From assembly GCA_014534235.1 (NCBI GenBank), contig JACVRW010000003.1, forward strand, positions 1 through 64,000: 64,000 nucleotides of DNA. Direction: 5' to 3'. Origin of the DNA: Thermoleophilaceae bacterium (GTDB lineage Bacteria; Actinomycetota; Thermoleophilia; Solirubrobacterales; Thermoleophilaceae). The notes below the pieces were generated by a model. The model made no database searches. It saw only the letters and a program-made list of their open reading frames with translations, and was not told the origin of the DNA. Positions within the stretch are counted from its first letter, which is position 1. The number at the start of each line of letters is the position of its first letter. Below, one piece after another: positions 46,376-55,297 of the stretch. A program made the translations under genes and the position numbers.

Positions 46376-46983
46376 CGGCGGCTGTGGGGGAGCTCGCGCC
46401 GGTGGCGGCGGCGCTCCCACTCGGCGAGCCGCCACAGGTCCCGGCGCACGCGGGCCGGATCGTGTTGGCGGCCGACGAGGTGCATGTTCGCCCGGCGGAC
46501 CACCCGCTCCTCGTCGGAGGTGAGCGCCATCCACTTAGCCAGCACGTCATCCGACGCCGGCAGCCGCGCCCGCCCGCCACGGCCCGAGCCGGTGAGATCG
46601 GGGAACTCGACGCAGTACTCGCTCAGCAACTGGCCGCTCTCGGGCACGTAGGCCACGATCGGCTTGTGCGGGTAGATCAGGTAGGCGTAGGAGGGGGCGC
46701 CGCGGCGATCGGACGCTCGGCGGCGGTGCTTCCCGGCGACCCGGATGAAGCCCAGATCGCGGTACATGGCCCACTCCTCCGCGTTGACGCAGGACCGCAG
46801 CAGCTCGCGCGCACGCTGCTCGGCTCGGCGCTCGCGGCCCGGGTCGTAGAACTCGAGGTCGAGCGAACCGGTCGCGCGGGCGCGAGCCGCCCGACGCTTA
46901 CGCCAGGCGCGGGCCGCCCGGAGGATCAGCGGCGTCGCGAGGATGAGGGCTATCAGGGCGAGTGCCAGCAGCGCCAACAGCAT
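46372..46983 (-). CDS. Membrane-anchored protein of unknown function
   Basis: 203 residues. An N-terminal helix (residues 1-22, [20 protein letters not shown]) is followed by a basic, soluble domain ([20 protein letters not shown], then [19 protein letters not shown]). I do not recognise a family; the central part with one buried strand set looks like a small cytoplasmic enzyme-less domain. It overlaps ilvD by four bases and lies 16 bases downstream of the 77-residue gene, so they form an operon with ilvD last. A link to branched-chain amino acid synthesis is not proven. Confidence 0.75.
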   Translation of the reverse strand: MLLALLALALIALILATPLILRAARAWRKRRAARARATGSLDLEFYDPGRERRAEQRARELLRSCVNAEEWAMYRDLGFIRVAGKHRRRASDRRGAPSYAYLIYPHKPIVAYVPESGQLLSEYCVEFPDLTGSGRGGRARLPASDDVLAKWMALTSDEERVVRRANMHLVGRQHDPARVRRDLWRLAEWERRRHRRELPHSRR

Positions 46984-46999
46984 CTGGTCCGCCCGAGGA

Positions 47000-47233
47000 T
47001 CAGCCGCCGGAGGCGCGCGGGAAGAAGATCACGCGCTCCGCGTCCGACGGGATGTCCGCGTACTCCTTGACCATCTGGGCTTCACGCCGACCGCTCCGCG
47101 GGTCCGTCGTCGGCACGGCCGCCCACATTCCCTCGTCGAGCTGGCGCCGGAACTCCTCGACGAGCCGCTCCTCCTCCTCGCGAACGCGCGGGTTGCCCTC
47201 GGCGAGGAGAACCTCGCCATAGCCGGGCTTCAT
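47000..47233 (-). CDS. 77-residue acidic protein of unknown function
   Basis: Starts at ATG 47233 (KPGYGEVLLAEGN, then a charged helix EEEERLVEEFRRQLDEG). A GGGGAG motif sits about 20 bases upstream of this ATG, correctly spaced only for the in-frame codon ATC five codons earlier, so translation might begin there. It is the first gene of the unit that ends with ilvD. Confidence 0.6.
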   Translation of the reverse strand: MKPGYGEVLLAEGNPRVREEEERLVEEFRRQLDEGMWAAVPTTDPRSGRREAQMVKEYADIPSDAERVIFFPRASGG

Positions 47234-47427
47234 GCGAAGGAACTTGATCGGATCTCCCCTCGAAGCATCTATGACGGTCGGGCCGCCGCTCCGCGACGGC
47301 GTGCTGATTATGCCATGGCGCCGGCTGGAGCCAGCGGGGAGCGGGGGCGCCGGCCGGCTCGGTGACCTACGTTTGGTCGGCCGCCGGACGGGTAGCGCTG
47401 CCTCGTGACCCACGGACGACTGACGTC

Positions 47428-47808
47428 ATGATGCGCAGAGCTGAGCGTCACCCCTCCACACCCACTCTCGCCGAAGTCGTCCGTCGCGCGGCCGACGCCT
47501 GCGACCCGGAAGGCGTCGAGGACGGCGTCTGGGCCCTGGTCGAGCGCCTCGAAGACCGTGACGAACCGGTGACCGCGCTGGATGACGTCGGCGACGAGCT
47601 CGCCGAGGCAAGCGGCGCGATCGATCCGGAGGACGAAGACCCCGCCGTCGTGATGACCGTCGCGCTCGCGACCTACCTCGCGTACCGCCGGGACGAGATG
47701 GACAGCCCGGACGAGCAGCTCCTGCGGCTGGCCGCTCGAGCGGAGTTCGACGGCAACCCACCGACACCGGTGTCGGACTGGCTCAGCGCCCGAGGCGTGG
47801 AGCTGTAG
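47428..47808 (+). CDS. 126-residue acidic protein of unknown function
   Basis: Predicted all-helical and strongly acidic (DDVGDELAEASGAIDPEDEDP; the pI must be low). No domain recognised, no membrane segment. Third-position GC is high, so it is likely real. It is divergent from the 77-residue gene and converges on thiD. Start choice between two adjacent ATGs (47428, 47431) is open. Confidence 0.6.
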   Translation: MMRRAERHPSTPTLAEVVRRAADACDPEGVEDGVWALVERLEDRDEPVTALDDVGDELAEASGAIDPEDEDPAVVMTVALATYLAYRRDEMDSPDEQLLRLAARAEFDGNPPTPVSDWLSARGVEL

Positions 47809-47867
47809 GGGGACGGCCGAGACGCCCGGCCGCGCAGCCGGCTCTCTCGGGATCCGCGTTCACGCGC

Positions 47868-48698
47868 TCAGCGCCTCAGCGCCTCCGCGCGAACCAGTCC
47901 GAATACGTCCACGGGGCCGGCCCCGGACCCGAGGCCGCGCTGTCCGTCGCGCACGGCCCCGGCCGCGATCTCCTTGGCCCGGCGGGCGGCCTCGAGCGGG
48001 TCATCGCCGAGCGCGAGGTGCGCGGCAAGAGCTGAGGAATGCGTGCAACCCGAGCCGTGCGAGCTGCCCTCGGGATAGCGGTCGCCGGGGATCTCGACGA
48101 GACGCGCTCCGTCGAAGAAGGTGTCGACGGCCTCGTCGCGATGGCCTCCGGTGACGACCACCGCCATGGGGCCGAGCGCGCGGACAGCGCGCGCCAGTGC
48201 AGCCGCCTCTTCACCGGCGCTGCGGGCGGCGAGCACCGCGGCCTCCGCCATGTTCGGGGTCACCACGGTCGCTCTAGGCAGGAGGCGCCCGCGAAGCGTC
48301 TCCTCCGCGCTGTGGTCGAGCAGACGGGCACCACTCTCCGCGACCATGACCGGGTCGAGCACCACTGGTGCCTCCGGGACCAGGTCGAGCGCCCGCTCGA
48401 CCGCCTCGATCGTCTCCGCGTGCCCAAGCATCCCGATCTTCACCGCGTCCACTCCGATGTCCTCCGCGACGGCGCGGACCTGCTCGACGATCGCCTCCGG
48501 TGGAAGTGGATAGACGGCCCTAACCGCTCTGGTGTTCTGCGCGGTAATGGCGGTGATCGCTGTCATCCCCCAGACCCCACACCGCGCGAACGCCTTCAGG
48601 TCCGCCTGGATCCCGGCGCCGCCGCCCGAGTCCGACCCGGCGATAGAGAGAACACGCGGAGGGACGTCGTCCTTGAGATCCGGCTGATCGAGCGTCAC
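47868..48698 (-). CDS. thiD: Hydroxymethylpyrimidine (phosphate) kinase
   Basis: 276 residues. The ribokinase-like fold shows [20 protein letters not shown] (17-36), [31 protein letters not shown] and the anion-hole [17 protein letters not shown]. It phosphorylates HMP and HMP-P in thiamine pyrophosphate synthesis. It stands alone here. I found no TPP riboswitch in the 194 bases upstream. Confidence 0.94.
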   Translation of the reverse strand: MTLDQPDLKDDVPPRVLSIAGSDSGGGAGIQADLKAFARCGVWGMTAITAITAQNTRAVRAVYPLPPEAIVEQVRAVAEDIGVDAVKIGMLGHAETIEAVERALDLVPEAPVVLDPVMVAESGARLLDHSAEETLRGRLLPRATVVTPNMAEAAVLAARSAGEEAAALARAVRALGPMAVVVTGGHRDEAVDTFFDGARLVEIPGDRYPEGSSHGSGCTHSSALAAHLALGDDPLEAARRAKEIAAGAVRDGQRGLGSGAGPVDVFGLVRAEALRR

Positions 48699-48892
48699 CG
48701 AGCGCGCATGTTAGGTGTCGACGAGTCGCTCACCGCAGGCGGTGGCAGCCCGTCGTGGCGCGCCAGAAACGTGGGGATGGGCGTGCATGCGCCGGGAAGC
48801 CGCCCGCTCCACTGCTGGTGCGTTCGCGGGGCGCGGCTGCCCGCCTCTCGGGGAGGGTCGGTGACGTGGGCGCATCTATGTCTCCGAGTGAC

Positions 48893-50023
48893 TCAACTCG
48901 CCGCTCGCTCCCAGCCGCCCAGGTCGCGGCGCACGAGGTAGCCCTCCGCCTCCAGGCGACCGAGGGCGGCGCGAGCGTCTGCGGCGCTCAGCCGGAGCTC
49001 ACGGGCGATCGCGTCGACCGAGCCGAAGCGCTCGGCCGCCTCGAGCACCGCGCTGTCGTGCGGGTCGAGGGGCTCCACCGTCTCCTCGTCGAGAGGAGGC
49101 GCGCTTCGGACCCCGACTCCGAAGAGCTCATCGAGCACGTCCTCGGTTCTCGTGACCGGAACGGCGCCGTCCTTCAGGAGGCCGTTCGTGCCGCGCGCGA
49201 AGCTCGAGGTGACGCGTCCCGGCACCGCCGCCACCGCTCTGCCCAGGTCGCGCGCGAAGTCGGCGGTGATCAGGCTCCCGCTCGGCTCGGCGGCCTCGAC
49301 CACGACGGTCATACGTGCGAGCGCGGCCATGATGCGGTTGCGGGCCGGGAAGCTCCACCGGAACGGCGGCGTCCCCGGCGGAAGCTCGGACACAACGATG
49401 CCCTCAGCTTGCACACGCTCGTATAGACGTCGGTGACGGCGGGGGTAGACGACATCCGGGCCGCACGCCAGCACCCCGACCGGGGTGCCCCCGCCGTCGA
49501 GACAACCGCGGTGGGCGGTGCCGTCGATTCCGAGCGCGAGCCCACTGACCACCGGCACTCCGGCTGCGCCCAGGCCACGACCGAGCGCGTAGGCCACCTC
49601 GGTGCCATACGGACTGGCTCGCCGAGTGCCGACCATCGCCACCGCCGGCTCGTCGCTCAGCGCTCGTAACGCCCTCATGCGTCCGCGCCCGAAGAGCACG
49701 GCGGGCGGGTCCGCCAACTCGTGGAGTAGGGCGGGATACCCGTCCGCGTGCCGGCACACCGCGAACATCGACGCCCGCTCGAGCCCGCCCCGCTCCGATT
49801 CCAGGTCGAGCCCTTCGAGGAAGGTCCACGCCTCGTCGGACCTCTCGCCCGCGGCGGCGGCCACGAAGGCCTCGTCCGGCAGCGCCAGGAGTCCGGTCAC
49901 CCTCGGAGCCGGCCGCTCGAGCAGGCCGGCGATCCGCGGGGCGAGGTGCGCGACGAGGAAGGCGCGGCGAAGGCAGCGGTCGCACGCGCCGCTCGCAGTC
50001 GTCGGCTCGAGAGAACCCGTCAC
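48893..50023 (-). CDS. dprA: DNA-processing protein DprA
   Basis: 376 residues from the GTG that overlaps the comM stop (GTGA at 50023-50020). The Rossmann-like DprA core shows AMVGTRRASPYG, VVSGLALGIDGTAHRG, RRHRRLYE, FPARNRIMAALA, VVVEAAEPSGSLITADFA and AAVPG. A short C-terminal winged-helix (about 310-376) follows. DprA loads RecA on incoming ssDNA during transformation. The N-terminal ~70 residues have a Cys pair (CDRCLRR). Confidence 0.93.
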   Translation of the reverse strand: MTGSLEPTTASGACDRCLRRAFLVAHLAPRIAGLLERPAPRVTGLLALPDEAFVAAAAGERSDEAWTFLEGLDLESERGGLERASMFAVCRHADGYPALLHELADPPAVLFGRGRMRALRALSDEPAVAMVGTRRASPYGTEVAYALGRGLGAAGVPVVSGLALGIDGTAHRGCLDGGGTPVGVLACGPDVVYPRRHRRLYERVQAEGIVVSELPPGTPPFRWSFPARNRIMAALARMTVVVEAAEPSGSLITADFARDLGRAVAAVPGRVTSSFARGTNGLLKDGAVPVTRTEDVLDELFGVGVRSAPPLDEETVEPLDPHDSAVLEAAERFGSVDAIARELRLSAADARAALGRLEAEGYLVRRDLGGWERAAS

Positions 50024-51540
50024 GCGGCGATCACCTCCCAGCCGTGCAAACGGTAGGACAGGGCCTCGTCGAGATCTCTCACCGTCACCTGGTCGCGCGC
50101 CGCGAGGTCGGCGATGGTGCGGGCGATACGGAGCACTCGGTCGTGAGCGCGCCCGCTCAGGTTCGCGCTGCCCCGGACCGCCAGCAGCCGCGCCGCGAGG
50201 ATCGCGTCGAGCGGCACGTGGTGACGGGTCAGCCGTGCGTCCATGTCGCCGTTGCAGAACGCACCCGTCCCGGCGAGCCGGGCGCGTTGGCGCTCGCGCG
50301 CGGCGATTACGCGGGCACGCACCTCCGCCGAAGCCGTTCGCTGCTCGTCTTCGCCGTCGACTAGCTGGACGGTCGGGACCGCCTCGACCTGGCAGACCAG
50401 GTCGATGCGGTCCAGCAGCGGCCCGCTCAGCCGGCGCATATACCGCCCGAGCTCCAGGCTCGTGCAGGTGCAGCGATCCGGCGGGCGCGCGCAGGGACAC
50501 CTGTTGCACGCCGCGACCACCGTCGCGTTCGCGGGGAACTCGAGGGTGCGCTGCCCGCGCATGATCTCAACGCGACCTTCCTCGAGCGGCTGCCGCAGCG
50601 CGTCGACGGCTGCGCGACTGAACTCAGGGAGCTCATCGAGGAACAGCACGCCCCGGTGTGCGAGGGTGATCTCGCCGGGCCGGGGCGTGGCACCGCCGCC
50701 GACGAGTCCCTGCGCCGAGATCGTGTGGTGCGGCGCTCGGAAGGGGCGCTCCGTGGCCAGGCGGCCGCTTCCGACACCGGCCGCGCTGTGCACCTGGGTG
50801 ATCTCGAGCGCCTCCTCGAACGTCGGCGGCGGAAGGATGCCCGGCAGCCGGCGCGCGAGCATCGTCTTCCCCGCGCCGGGCGGGCCGATCATCAACACGT
50901 TGTGACCGCCGGCGGCCGCGATCTCGAGCGCTCGCTTGGCGTCCCGCTGGCCGCGGACATCGGCGAGGTCGGGGCCATGGTCGAGCTCCCGTCGATCGGG
51001 AACGGCGGGTCGGGCCGAGTCGGGCATCCAGCGCCCGTGCAGCAGATCGGCAAGACGGGCCAGCGTGGGGATTCCGTACACCTCGACGCCGTCCACGAGC
51101 GCTCCCTCGGCGGCGTTGCGCTCCGGAACCAGCAGGCGGCGGTAGCCGGCGTTCCGCGCGCCGAGGACGGCGGCGAGCGCTCCGCGGATGGGACGCAGGT
51201 CGCCGCTCAGAGAGAGCTCGCCGCAAAGCGCGCTGTCCTCGAGCTCGTCGCGCGGAACCTGGCCGCTCGCAGCGAGCACGCCGACCGCGATGGCGAGATC
51301 GAAGCTGGGGCCGGCCTTTCGCACGTGCGCGGGCGCGAGGTTCACGGTGAGGCGCTGCAGCGGGAAGTGGAGCCCGGAATTCATCAGCGCGGCGCGGACC
51401 CGTTCGCGGGACTCTCTGACCGCCCGGTCGGGGAGCCCCACCAGCGTGAAGATGGACACTCCTTGCCGGACGTCCACCTCCACGGTGACCTCGTGGCTTC
51501 GGACGCCCTCGAGAGCGAAGGTGGCAACTGAGGCGAGCAC
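50020..51540 (-). CDS. comM: ComM/YifB-like AAA+ ATPase (Mg-chelatase family)
   Basis: 506 residues. The N-terminal ChlI-type (Lon-S5-like) domain runs from MLASVATFALEGV to about 170. The AAA core has GPPGAGKT (Walker A, about 218), LFLDELPEF (Walker B) and the C-terminal YifB domain with the zinc-like CNRCPCARPPDRCTC. ComM is a hexameric branch-migration helicase that promotes integration of taken-up DNA. It is the first gene of the pair with dprA, which makes a competence or DNA repair role likely. Confidence 0.93.
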   Translation of the reverse strand: MLASVATFALEGVRSHEVTVEVDVRQGVSIFTLVGLPDRAVRESRERVRAALMNSGLHFPLQRLTVNLAPAHVRKAGPSFDLAIAVGVLAASGQVPRDELEDSALCGELSLSGDLRPIRGALAAVLGARNAGYRRLLVPERNAAEGALVDGVEVYGIPTLARLADLLHGRWMPDSARPAVPDRRELDHGPDLADVRGQRDAKRALEIAAAGGHNVLMIGPPGAGKTMLARRLPGILPPPTFEEALEITQVHSAAGVGSGRLATERPFRAPHHTISAQGLVGGGATPRPGEITLAHRGVLFLDELPEFSRAAVDALRQPLEEGRVEIMRGQRTLEFPANATVVAACNRCPCARPPDRCTCTSLELGRYMRRLSGPLLDRIDLVCQVEAVPTVQLVDGEDEQRTASAEVRARVIAARERQRARLAGTGAFCNGDMDARLTRHHVPLDAILAARLLAVRGSANLSGRAHDRVLRIARTIADLAARDQVTVRDLDEALSYRLHGWEVIAA

Positions 51541-51625
51541 GCACGCGACGGTAGGGAGGGTCGTGTGACGCGTGGGGCGCCGACCGTAACGACTGGGTTA
51601 CGTGAGAGCGACTTGTCGACACGGT

Positions 51626-51659
51626 CGCACACTCGTCACGCTTGTCGCACCCGTGTGCG
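51626..51659. repeat. Inverted repeat in the comM-yraN gap
   Basis: CGCACAC (51626-51632) and GTGTGCG (51653-51659) are perfect arms 20 nt apart in the 144-base gap between divergent comM and yraN. It may be a regulator site of the divergent promoters. No clear -10/-35 was identified. Confidence 0.35.
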
Positions 51660-51684
51660 TCAGGCGGGCGTAGCGTGGCGATCG

Positions 51685-52068
51685 ATGAGCGCCGATCCGA
51701 GACGACGGCTGGGTGACCGGGGCGAGCGGCTCGCCTGCAAGCATCTCGAGGCGCGCGGGTTCGAGGTCCTCGAGCGGAACTTCCGCACGCGTCGAGGCGA
51801 GCTCGACGTCGTGGCGCGAAACGAGCGATTCCTGCTCTTCTGCGAGGTAAAGACGAGGATCCTCAGCGAGGCGGCGGGGCCGCTCGGCCCGCTGGCGGCG
51901 ATCGGACCTCGTAAGCGGCGACGCGTACGGCTGATGGCGACGGAGTGGCTGGCGACGCGGAGGGTCCCGGGCCCGCGACCGCCCGAGCTCCGGTTCGATG
52001 CGATCGGCGTCGAGTTCGACTCTGCCGGGCGGATGACCGCGCTGGAGCACCTGGAGGACGCCTTCTGA
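51685..52068 (+). CDS. yraN: YraN/UPF0102-family nuclease-like protein
   Basis: 127 residues. The restriction-endonuclease-like core is GDRGERLACKHLEARGFEVLERNFR followed by RRGELDVVARNERFLLFCEVKTR, with the E and K of the PD-(D/E)xK pattern. Function unknown; probably a nucleic-acid-processing enzyme. It is on the strand opposite the rnhB-lepB side and converges on rnhB, with a terminator between. This lepB-rnhB-yraN-comM-dprA order is conserved in actinobacteria. Confidence 0.9.
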   Translation: MSADPRRRLGDRGERLACKHLEARGFEVLERNFRTRRGELDVVARNERFLLFCEVKTRILSEAAGPLGPLAAIGPRKRRRVRLMATEWLATRRVPGPRPPELRFDAIGVEFDSAGRMTALEHLEDAF

Positions 52069-52071
52069 TGG

Positions 52072-52087
52072 GCGGTCTCCCGACCGC
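52072..52087. terminator. Hairpin between convergent yraN and rnhB
   Basis: GCGGTC-TCCC-GACCGC forms a perfect 6-bp stem and tetraloop. It lies 3 bases after the yraN stop and 21 bases after the rnhB stop. No T tract on either strand, so termination is likely weak. Confidence 0.4.
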
Positions 52088-52108
52088 AGGCGGCGTGACT
52101 CCCGGCGG

Positions 52109-52939
52109 TCAGGCGGCGCCGCCGGGGTCACCCTCGAGCGCCAGCTGGGTGTACGCGATCGACTGGAAAGAGAGCCGATGGATGGGAGAGATTCCGTTGC
52201 TCGCGATCGCGGCACGGTGCTCTGGGGTCGAGTAGCCGACGTTGGTCTCGAAGTCCCAGCCGGGATGGCGCTCCGCGGCGCGGCGCATGTAACGGTCGCG
52301 GGTGACCTTCGCCAGCACCGAGGCGGCCGCGATCGCCGCACTTCGGCAGTCGCCGTCGACCACGGCACGCTGCTCCAAGCCGAAGTCCGGAACCCTGAAG
52401 CCGTCCACAAGGCAGACCGTCCCGATGCGCGCGGCACCGAGCAGCGCCGTGCGCAGGGCCTCGAGGTTCGTGTTGTGCAAACCGCGGCTGTCGATGCCGC
52501 GCACGCACCGGGAGACGATCACCGAGCGGGCGGCCGCCCGCAGAACGAGCGGATAGAGCTCCTCGCGGGCTTCCGCGGTGTGCTGCTTGGAATCATTGAG
52601 CCGGCTCAGAGCGCGGCGGTCAGACAGGGTGAGTCGCTCGAGATCGAACAGGACGGCGGCCGCCACGAGCGGCCCCGCGAGCGATCCCCGCCCGGCCTCA
52701 TCCGCTCCGGCGACGAAGCGGCAGCCAAGACCCCGATCGAACGCGAATAGACGACGCCCGCTTCCAGGGCCCCGGCGCGCCTTGGGTTTCCCGGACGTCT
52801 GGGCGGTCGCGGGCGCCTCCGCGCTCCCTGGGGTCTGCAGGCCTCCGGACGTCTCCGCGGCGGAGTCCGACGTGGGCTGGCCCGCTGTCTGAGGCGACGG
52901 CTGCGACGGCGTGGTCTCGGCGGTGCCCCGTATCCCCAC
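52109..52939 (-). CDS. rnhB: Ribonuclease HII
   Basis: 276 residues. The active site is VAGADEAGRGSLAGPLVAAAV (D-E-G motif) at about 75-95, with VDGDCRSAAIAAASVLAKVTRD and GISPIHRLSFQ further on. It cleaves 5' to single ribonucleotides in DNA. Residues 1-70 are low-complexity Ser/Thr/Pro/Ala (TAETTPSQPSPQTAGQPTSD), probably disordered. The real start could be further in, since no Shine-Dalgarno fixes the ATG at 52939. It is last in the rplS-lepB-rnhB unit. Confidence 0.93.
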   Translation of the reverse strand: MGIRGTAETTPSQPSPQTAGQPTSDSAAETSGGLQTPGSAEAPATAQTSGKPKARRGPGSGRRLFAFDRGLGCRFVAGADEAGRGSLAGPLVAAAVLFDLERLTLSDRRALSRLNDSKQHTAEAREELYPLVLRAAARSVIVSRCVRGIDSRGLHNTNLEALRTALLGAARIGTVCLVDGFRVPDFGLEQRAVVDGDCRSAAIAAASVLAKVTRDRYMRRAAERHPGWDFETNVGYSTPEHRAAIASNGISPIHRLSFQSIAYTQLALEGDPGGAA

Positions 52940-53002
52940 GATCGGAGCCCGATCATAGGACTGTGGACGGCGGAAGGCGTGACAGGGATGCTGGGTGGCT
53001 AC

Positions 53003-53611
53003 CTAGAGGACGCCGATCTTCCCGGGCGGCCAGTACGTCATGAACGCCTTGCCGATGATCCACTCCTTCGGGACCGGTCCCCATTCGCGGCTGTCAGCGC
53101 TCTCGCCGCGGTTGTCGCCCATCATGAAGTAGTGGTCCTTGGGAATCCTGATCGGCTGGGGCAGGTTGCAGATCCCGCAGGTCGGGTCGAGCCGAGCGTA
53201 CGACTCCTTCTGACGCCGCCCGTTGACGTATACGGCACCGTCAATGATCTTCAGGCGATCGCCCGGAAGCGCAACGACCCGCTTGATGAAGTTCGTGTCG
53301 GATCGCTGTTGCGTTGGAGCGGGGCAGGCCGTCTGACTCGAGTGCTCCGCGCCGCAGACGTTGGAGTCCGCACCGGCCGGTGGCTTGAAGACCACGATGT
53401 CGCCCCGGCCCGGGTCGCCGAAACGGAAGCTCACGCGGTCGACCAAGACCCGCTGGCCGATGTCGAGGGTCGGCACCATCGACTCGCTCGGAATCCGGAA
53501 CGGCTTGACGAGGAACGCCTGGATCCCCAGCGCGAGGCCGAGCGCGACCGCCACGATCGTGACGAGCTCGAAGAGGGAGCCACGGGTGGTCTTCTGCTTG
53601 CTTCGCGCCAC
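53003..53611 (-). CDS. lepB: Signal peptidase I
   Basis: 202 residues. One N-terminal helix (residues 15-35) precedes the catalytic S44 in RIPSESMVPTL and K110 in DTNFIKRVVALPGD. Box E is YFMMGDNRGESADSREWGPV. It removes signal peptides outside the membrane. An insert with three cysteines (residues 86-96, VCGAEHSSQTAC) lies between boxes C and D; with DPTCGICNLP it makes four or more cysteines that could form disulphides. It lies 29 bases downstream of the rplS stop. Confidence 0.94.
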   Translation of the reverse strand: MARSKQKTTRGSLFELVTIVAVALGLALGIQAFLVKPFRIPSESMVPTLDIGQRVLVDRVSFRFGDPGRGDIVVFKPPAGADSNVCGAEHSSQTACPAPTQQRSDTNFIKRVVALPGDRLKIIDGAVYVNGRRQKESYARLDPTCGICNLPQPIRIPKDHYFMMGDNRGESADSREWGPVPKEWIIGKAFMTYWPPGKIGVL

Positions 53612-53640
53612 CTGCGCCTACTCGGGGCCCCGGCCCACCT

Positions 53641-54291
53641 CTAGGACCTGGTGTCGTCGGCGTGCGCGACCTGGTCGCCGGCGGTGGCAGGAGCGGGAGA
53701 GTCATCCGCTGACCGCGAAACGCCGCGCGGGCCCTCTAGGTCTGCGGCGTCTCCAGCCGCCTCCTCCGTCGGCTCGCCGCTTGTGCTCTCCGCCGCCTCG
53801 GCTGCGGTCCGTGCCGATTCGCGGGTGAGGGTCTCCTCGCCGGCGGGCGCCTCTTCCTCCGCGACCGGCTCGGCCAGCTCCTCCTCGCCCGGACGAGGTG
53901 CGTCGTCCGGCGGCATCGCGCCGGCCGAAATCCTCTCCGGCTGTCCGGTCCAGCGGCGCTCCCGCACGCGCGCGCGACGGCCCACGCGCTCGCGCAGGTA
54001 GTACAGCTTCGCCCGGCGCACGTGGCCGCGGGCAGCAATCTCGATCCTCTCGATCTTCGGCGAGTGCACCGGGAAGGTGCGCTCTACACCTACGCCGAAC
54101 GACTGTTTCCGCACCGTGAACGTTTCGCGCACGCCACCGCCCTGGCGCCGGATCACGACCCCCTCGAAGACCTGCGTTCGCCGGCGTGTGCCCTCTACAA
54201 CTTGGAAGTGAACCCGCACGCGGTCACCTGCCTGGAAGGCAGGGACGCGGCGCAGCTGGGCGCGCTCGAGGCTTTCGATGACGCGGGACAT
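53641..54291 (-). CDS. rplS: Ribosomal protein L19 (bL19) with long acidic C-terminal tail
   Basis: 216 residues from the ATG at 54291; the upstream in-frame TTG at 54312 (7 residues longer) is less likely. Residues 1-115 are a normal bL19 ([55 protein letters not shown]). Residues 118-216 are an unusual acidic, low-complexity tail ([19 protein letters not shown] and onward). L19 bridges the subunits near the 16S h14 region. Transcription must pass a leader attenuator at 54327-54520. The next genes are lepB and rnhB. Confidence 0.93.
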   Translation of the reverse strand: MSRVIESLERAQLRRVPAFQAGDRVRVHFQVVEGTRRRTQVFEGVVIRRQGGGVRETFTVRKQSFGVGVERTFPVHSPKIERIEIAARGHVRRAKLYYLRERVGRRARVRERRWTGQPERISAGAMPPDDAPRPGEEELAEPVAEEEAPAGEETLTRESARTAAEAAESTSGEPTEEAAGDAADLEGPRGVSRSADDSPAPATAGDQVAHADDTRS

Positions 54292-54326
54292 CGTGGACGA
54301 CTGGTCGGCCAACGACCCGCGGGAGG

Positions 54327-54362
54327 CACAAAAGAGGCGCGACCTCCCAGGAGCCGTCGCGC
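54327..54362 (-). terminator. Intrinsic terminator just before rplS (attenuator)
   Basis: On the minus strand GCGCGAC (54362-54356) pairs with GTCGCGC (54343-54337), extended by CTCC/GGAG inside a small bulge and a short loop, and is followed by CTCTTTTGTG (54336-54327). It ends only 35 bases before the L19 start, too close for another full promoter, so it must act inside the rplS transcript. Confidence 0.7.
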
Positions 54363-54396
54363 GGCCCGGAATGGTAGCGAAGCGCCTGGCGGTCGC

Positions 54397-54417
54397 TCAC
54401 GAGCGGAAGCGCCCCAT
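54397..54417 (-). CDS. Six-codon leader ORF in the rplS leader
   Basis: MGRFRS then TGA. AGGAGG at 54431-54426 is a perfect Shine-Dalgarno with 8-nt spacing to the ATG, stronger than those of most genes in this window. The ORF ends 35 bases before the terminator stem, so a ribosome on it could influence folding of the attenuator. Two of six residues are arginine. It is too short to test by codon bias, so coding is inferred from the signal alone. Confidence 0.4.
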   Translation of the reverse strand: MGRFRS

Positions 54418-54616
54418 TTCAGGTGCCTCCTGCGGCAGCTCAGGCCGGGATCCCCGCCACGAGGCGCGGAACCTGGTGCGCCTTGCTCGCGGTCTGGGGC
54501 GCGAGGCCGCGGCAGCATAGCGGCTCTGCGAGCCGGTCCCGCGCCCCGCGGCCCGACGGCGCCTCACGGCCGTGCCGCGCCGCCGGCCGGCCCCGCGCCT
54601 CGAGGCCCGACGCGCC

Positions 54617-55297
54617 TTACGGCGCTGCTGCACCGCGCTCCCTGCTTCGCGCGCGCCGCCATTCGCGCACGCGAGCGTGATCTCCGGAAAGCAGGATCTC
54701 CGGAACGGCATGGCCGCGCCACTCGGCCGGCCGGGTGTAGTGCGGATACTCGGGCGCGCCCTCGAGCGCCGCGCTGAACGATTCCTCCAGCGCGCTCTCC
54801 TCGTGACCGAGCGCGCCCGGGAGCTTGCGGATCACCGCGTCGCACACCACCATCGCCGCCAGTTCGCCGCCCGAGAGCACGTACTGCCCGATCGAGATCA
54901 CGTCACTCGCCAGGTGGTCGTGCACACGCTCGTCGAAGCCCTCATAGCGCCCGCAGAGCAGCGTCAGCGCAGGCTCCGCCGCCAGCTCGGAGGCGAGCGC
55001 ATCGTCGAACCGGCGACCTCCGGCTGAGAGCGCGAACACCCGGCGCCGTGCCGGAAGCTCGATCGGGTCGATCCCGTAGCGAGCCCTGAGCGCCGCCTCG
55101 ACTACATCCACCCGAATGACCATCCCCGCTCCGCCTCCGTATGGCGTGTCGTCGACCTGGCCGGCCTTCAGCGGGGTCGTCTGCCGAAAGTCCACGAACT
55201 CGAGCTCGTGGCCCAGCCGCAGCGCGTTTCGCACGTGACGCTGCTCCGTGAACCACCCAAACCACGCCGGGAAGAGGGTGAACACGTCGATCCTCAT
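54617..55297 (-). CDS. trmD: tRNA (guanine-N1-)-methyltransferase
   Basis: 226 residues. The SPOUT knot is visible in the order [43 protein letters not shown] and [18 protein letters not shown]. It methylates G37 next to the anticodon in tRNAs reading CNN/GG codons, preventing frameshifts. The ATG overlaps the rimM stop by four bases (55294-55297). Its 3' end is followed by the rplS leader. Confidence 0.95.
   Translation of the reverse strand: MRIDVFTLFPAWFGWFTEQRHVRNALRLGHELEFVDFRQTTPLKAGQVDDTPYGGGAGMVIRVDVVEAALRARYGIDPIELPARRRVFALSAGGRRFDDALASELAAEPALTLLCGRYEGFDERVHDHLASDVISIGQYVLSGGELAAMVVCDAVIRKLPGALGHEESALEESFSAALEGAPEYPHYTRPAEWRGHAVPEILLSGDHARVREWRRARSRERGAAAP

Larger units (their letters stand above)
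54313..54616 (-). promoter_or_regulatory. rplS leader region
   Basis: 304 bases between trmD and rplS, the only long gap in an otherwise tightly packed operon. From 5' to 3' on the minus strand it holds degenerate GC repeats, a TATGCT -10 candidate (54519-54514, no clear -35), a GGCTC-GCA-GAGCC hairpin (54532-54520), a leader ORF (54417-54397) with perfect Shine-Dalgarno, and the terminator (54362-54327). Together this looks like an r-protein leader controlled by attenuation. Confidence 0.5.

Noticed and set aside
48699..48892. A TPP riboswitch upstream of thiD
   Set aside because: The conserved CUGAGA and ACCUGAUC elements are absent on the relevant strand.
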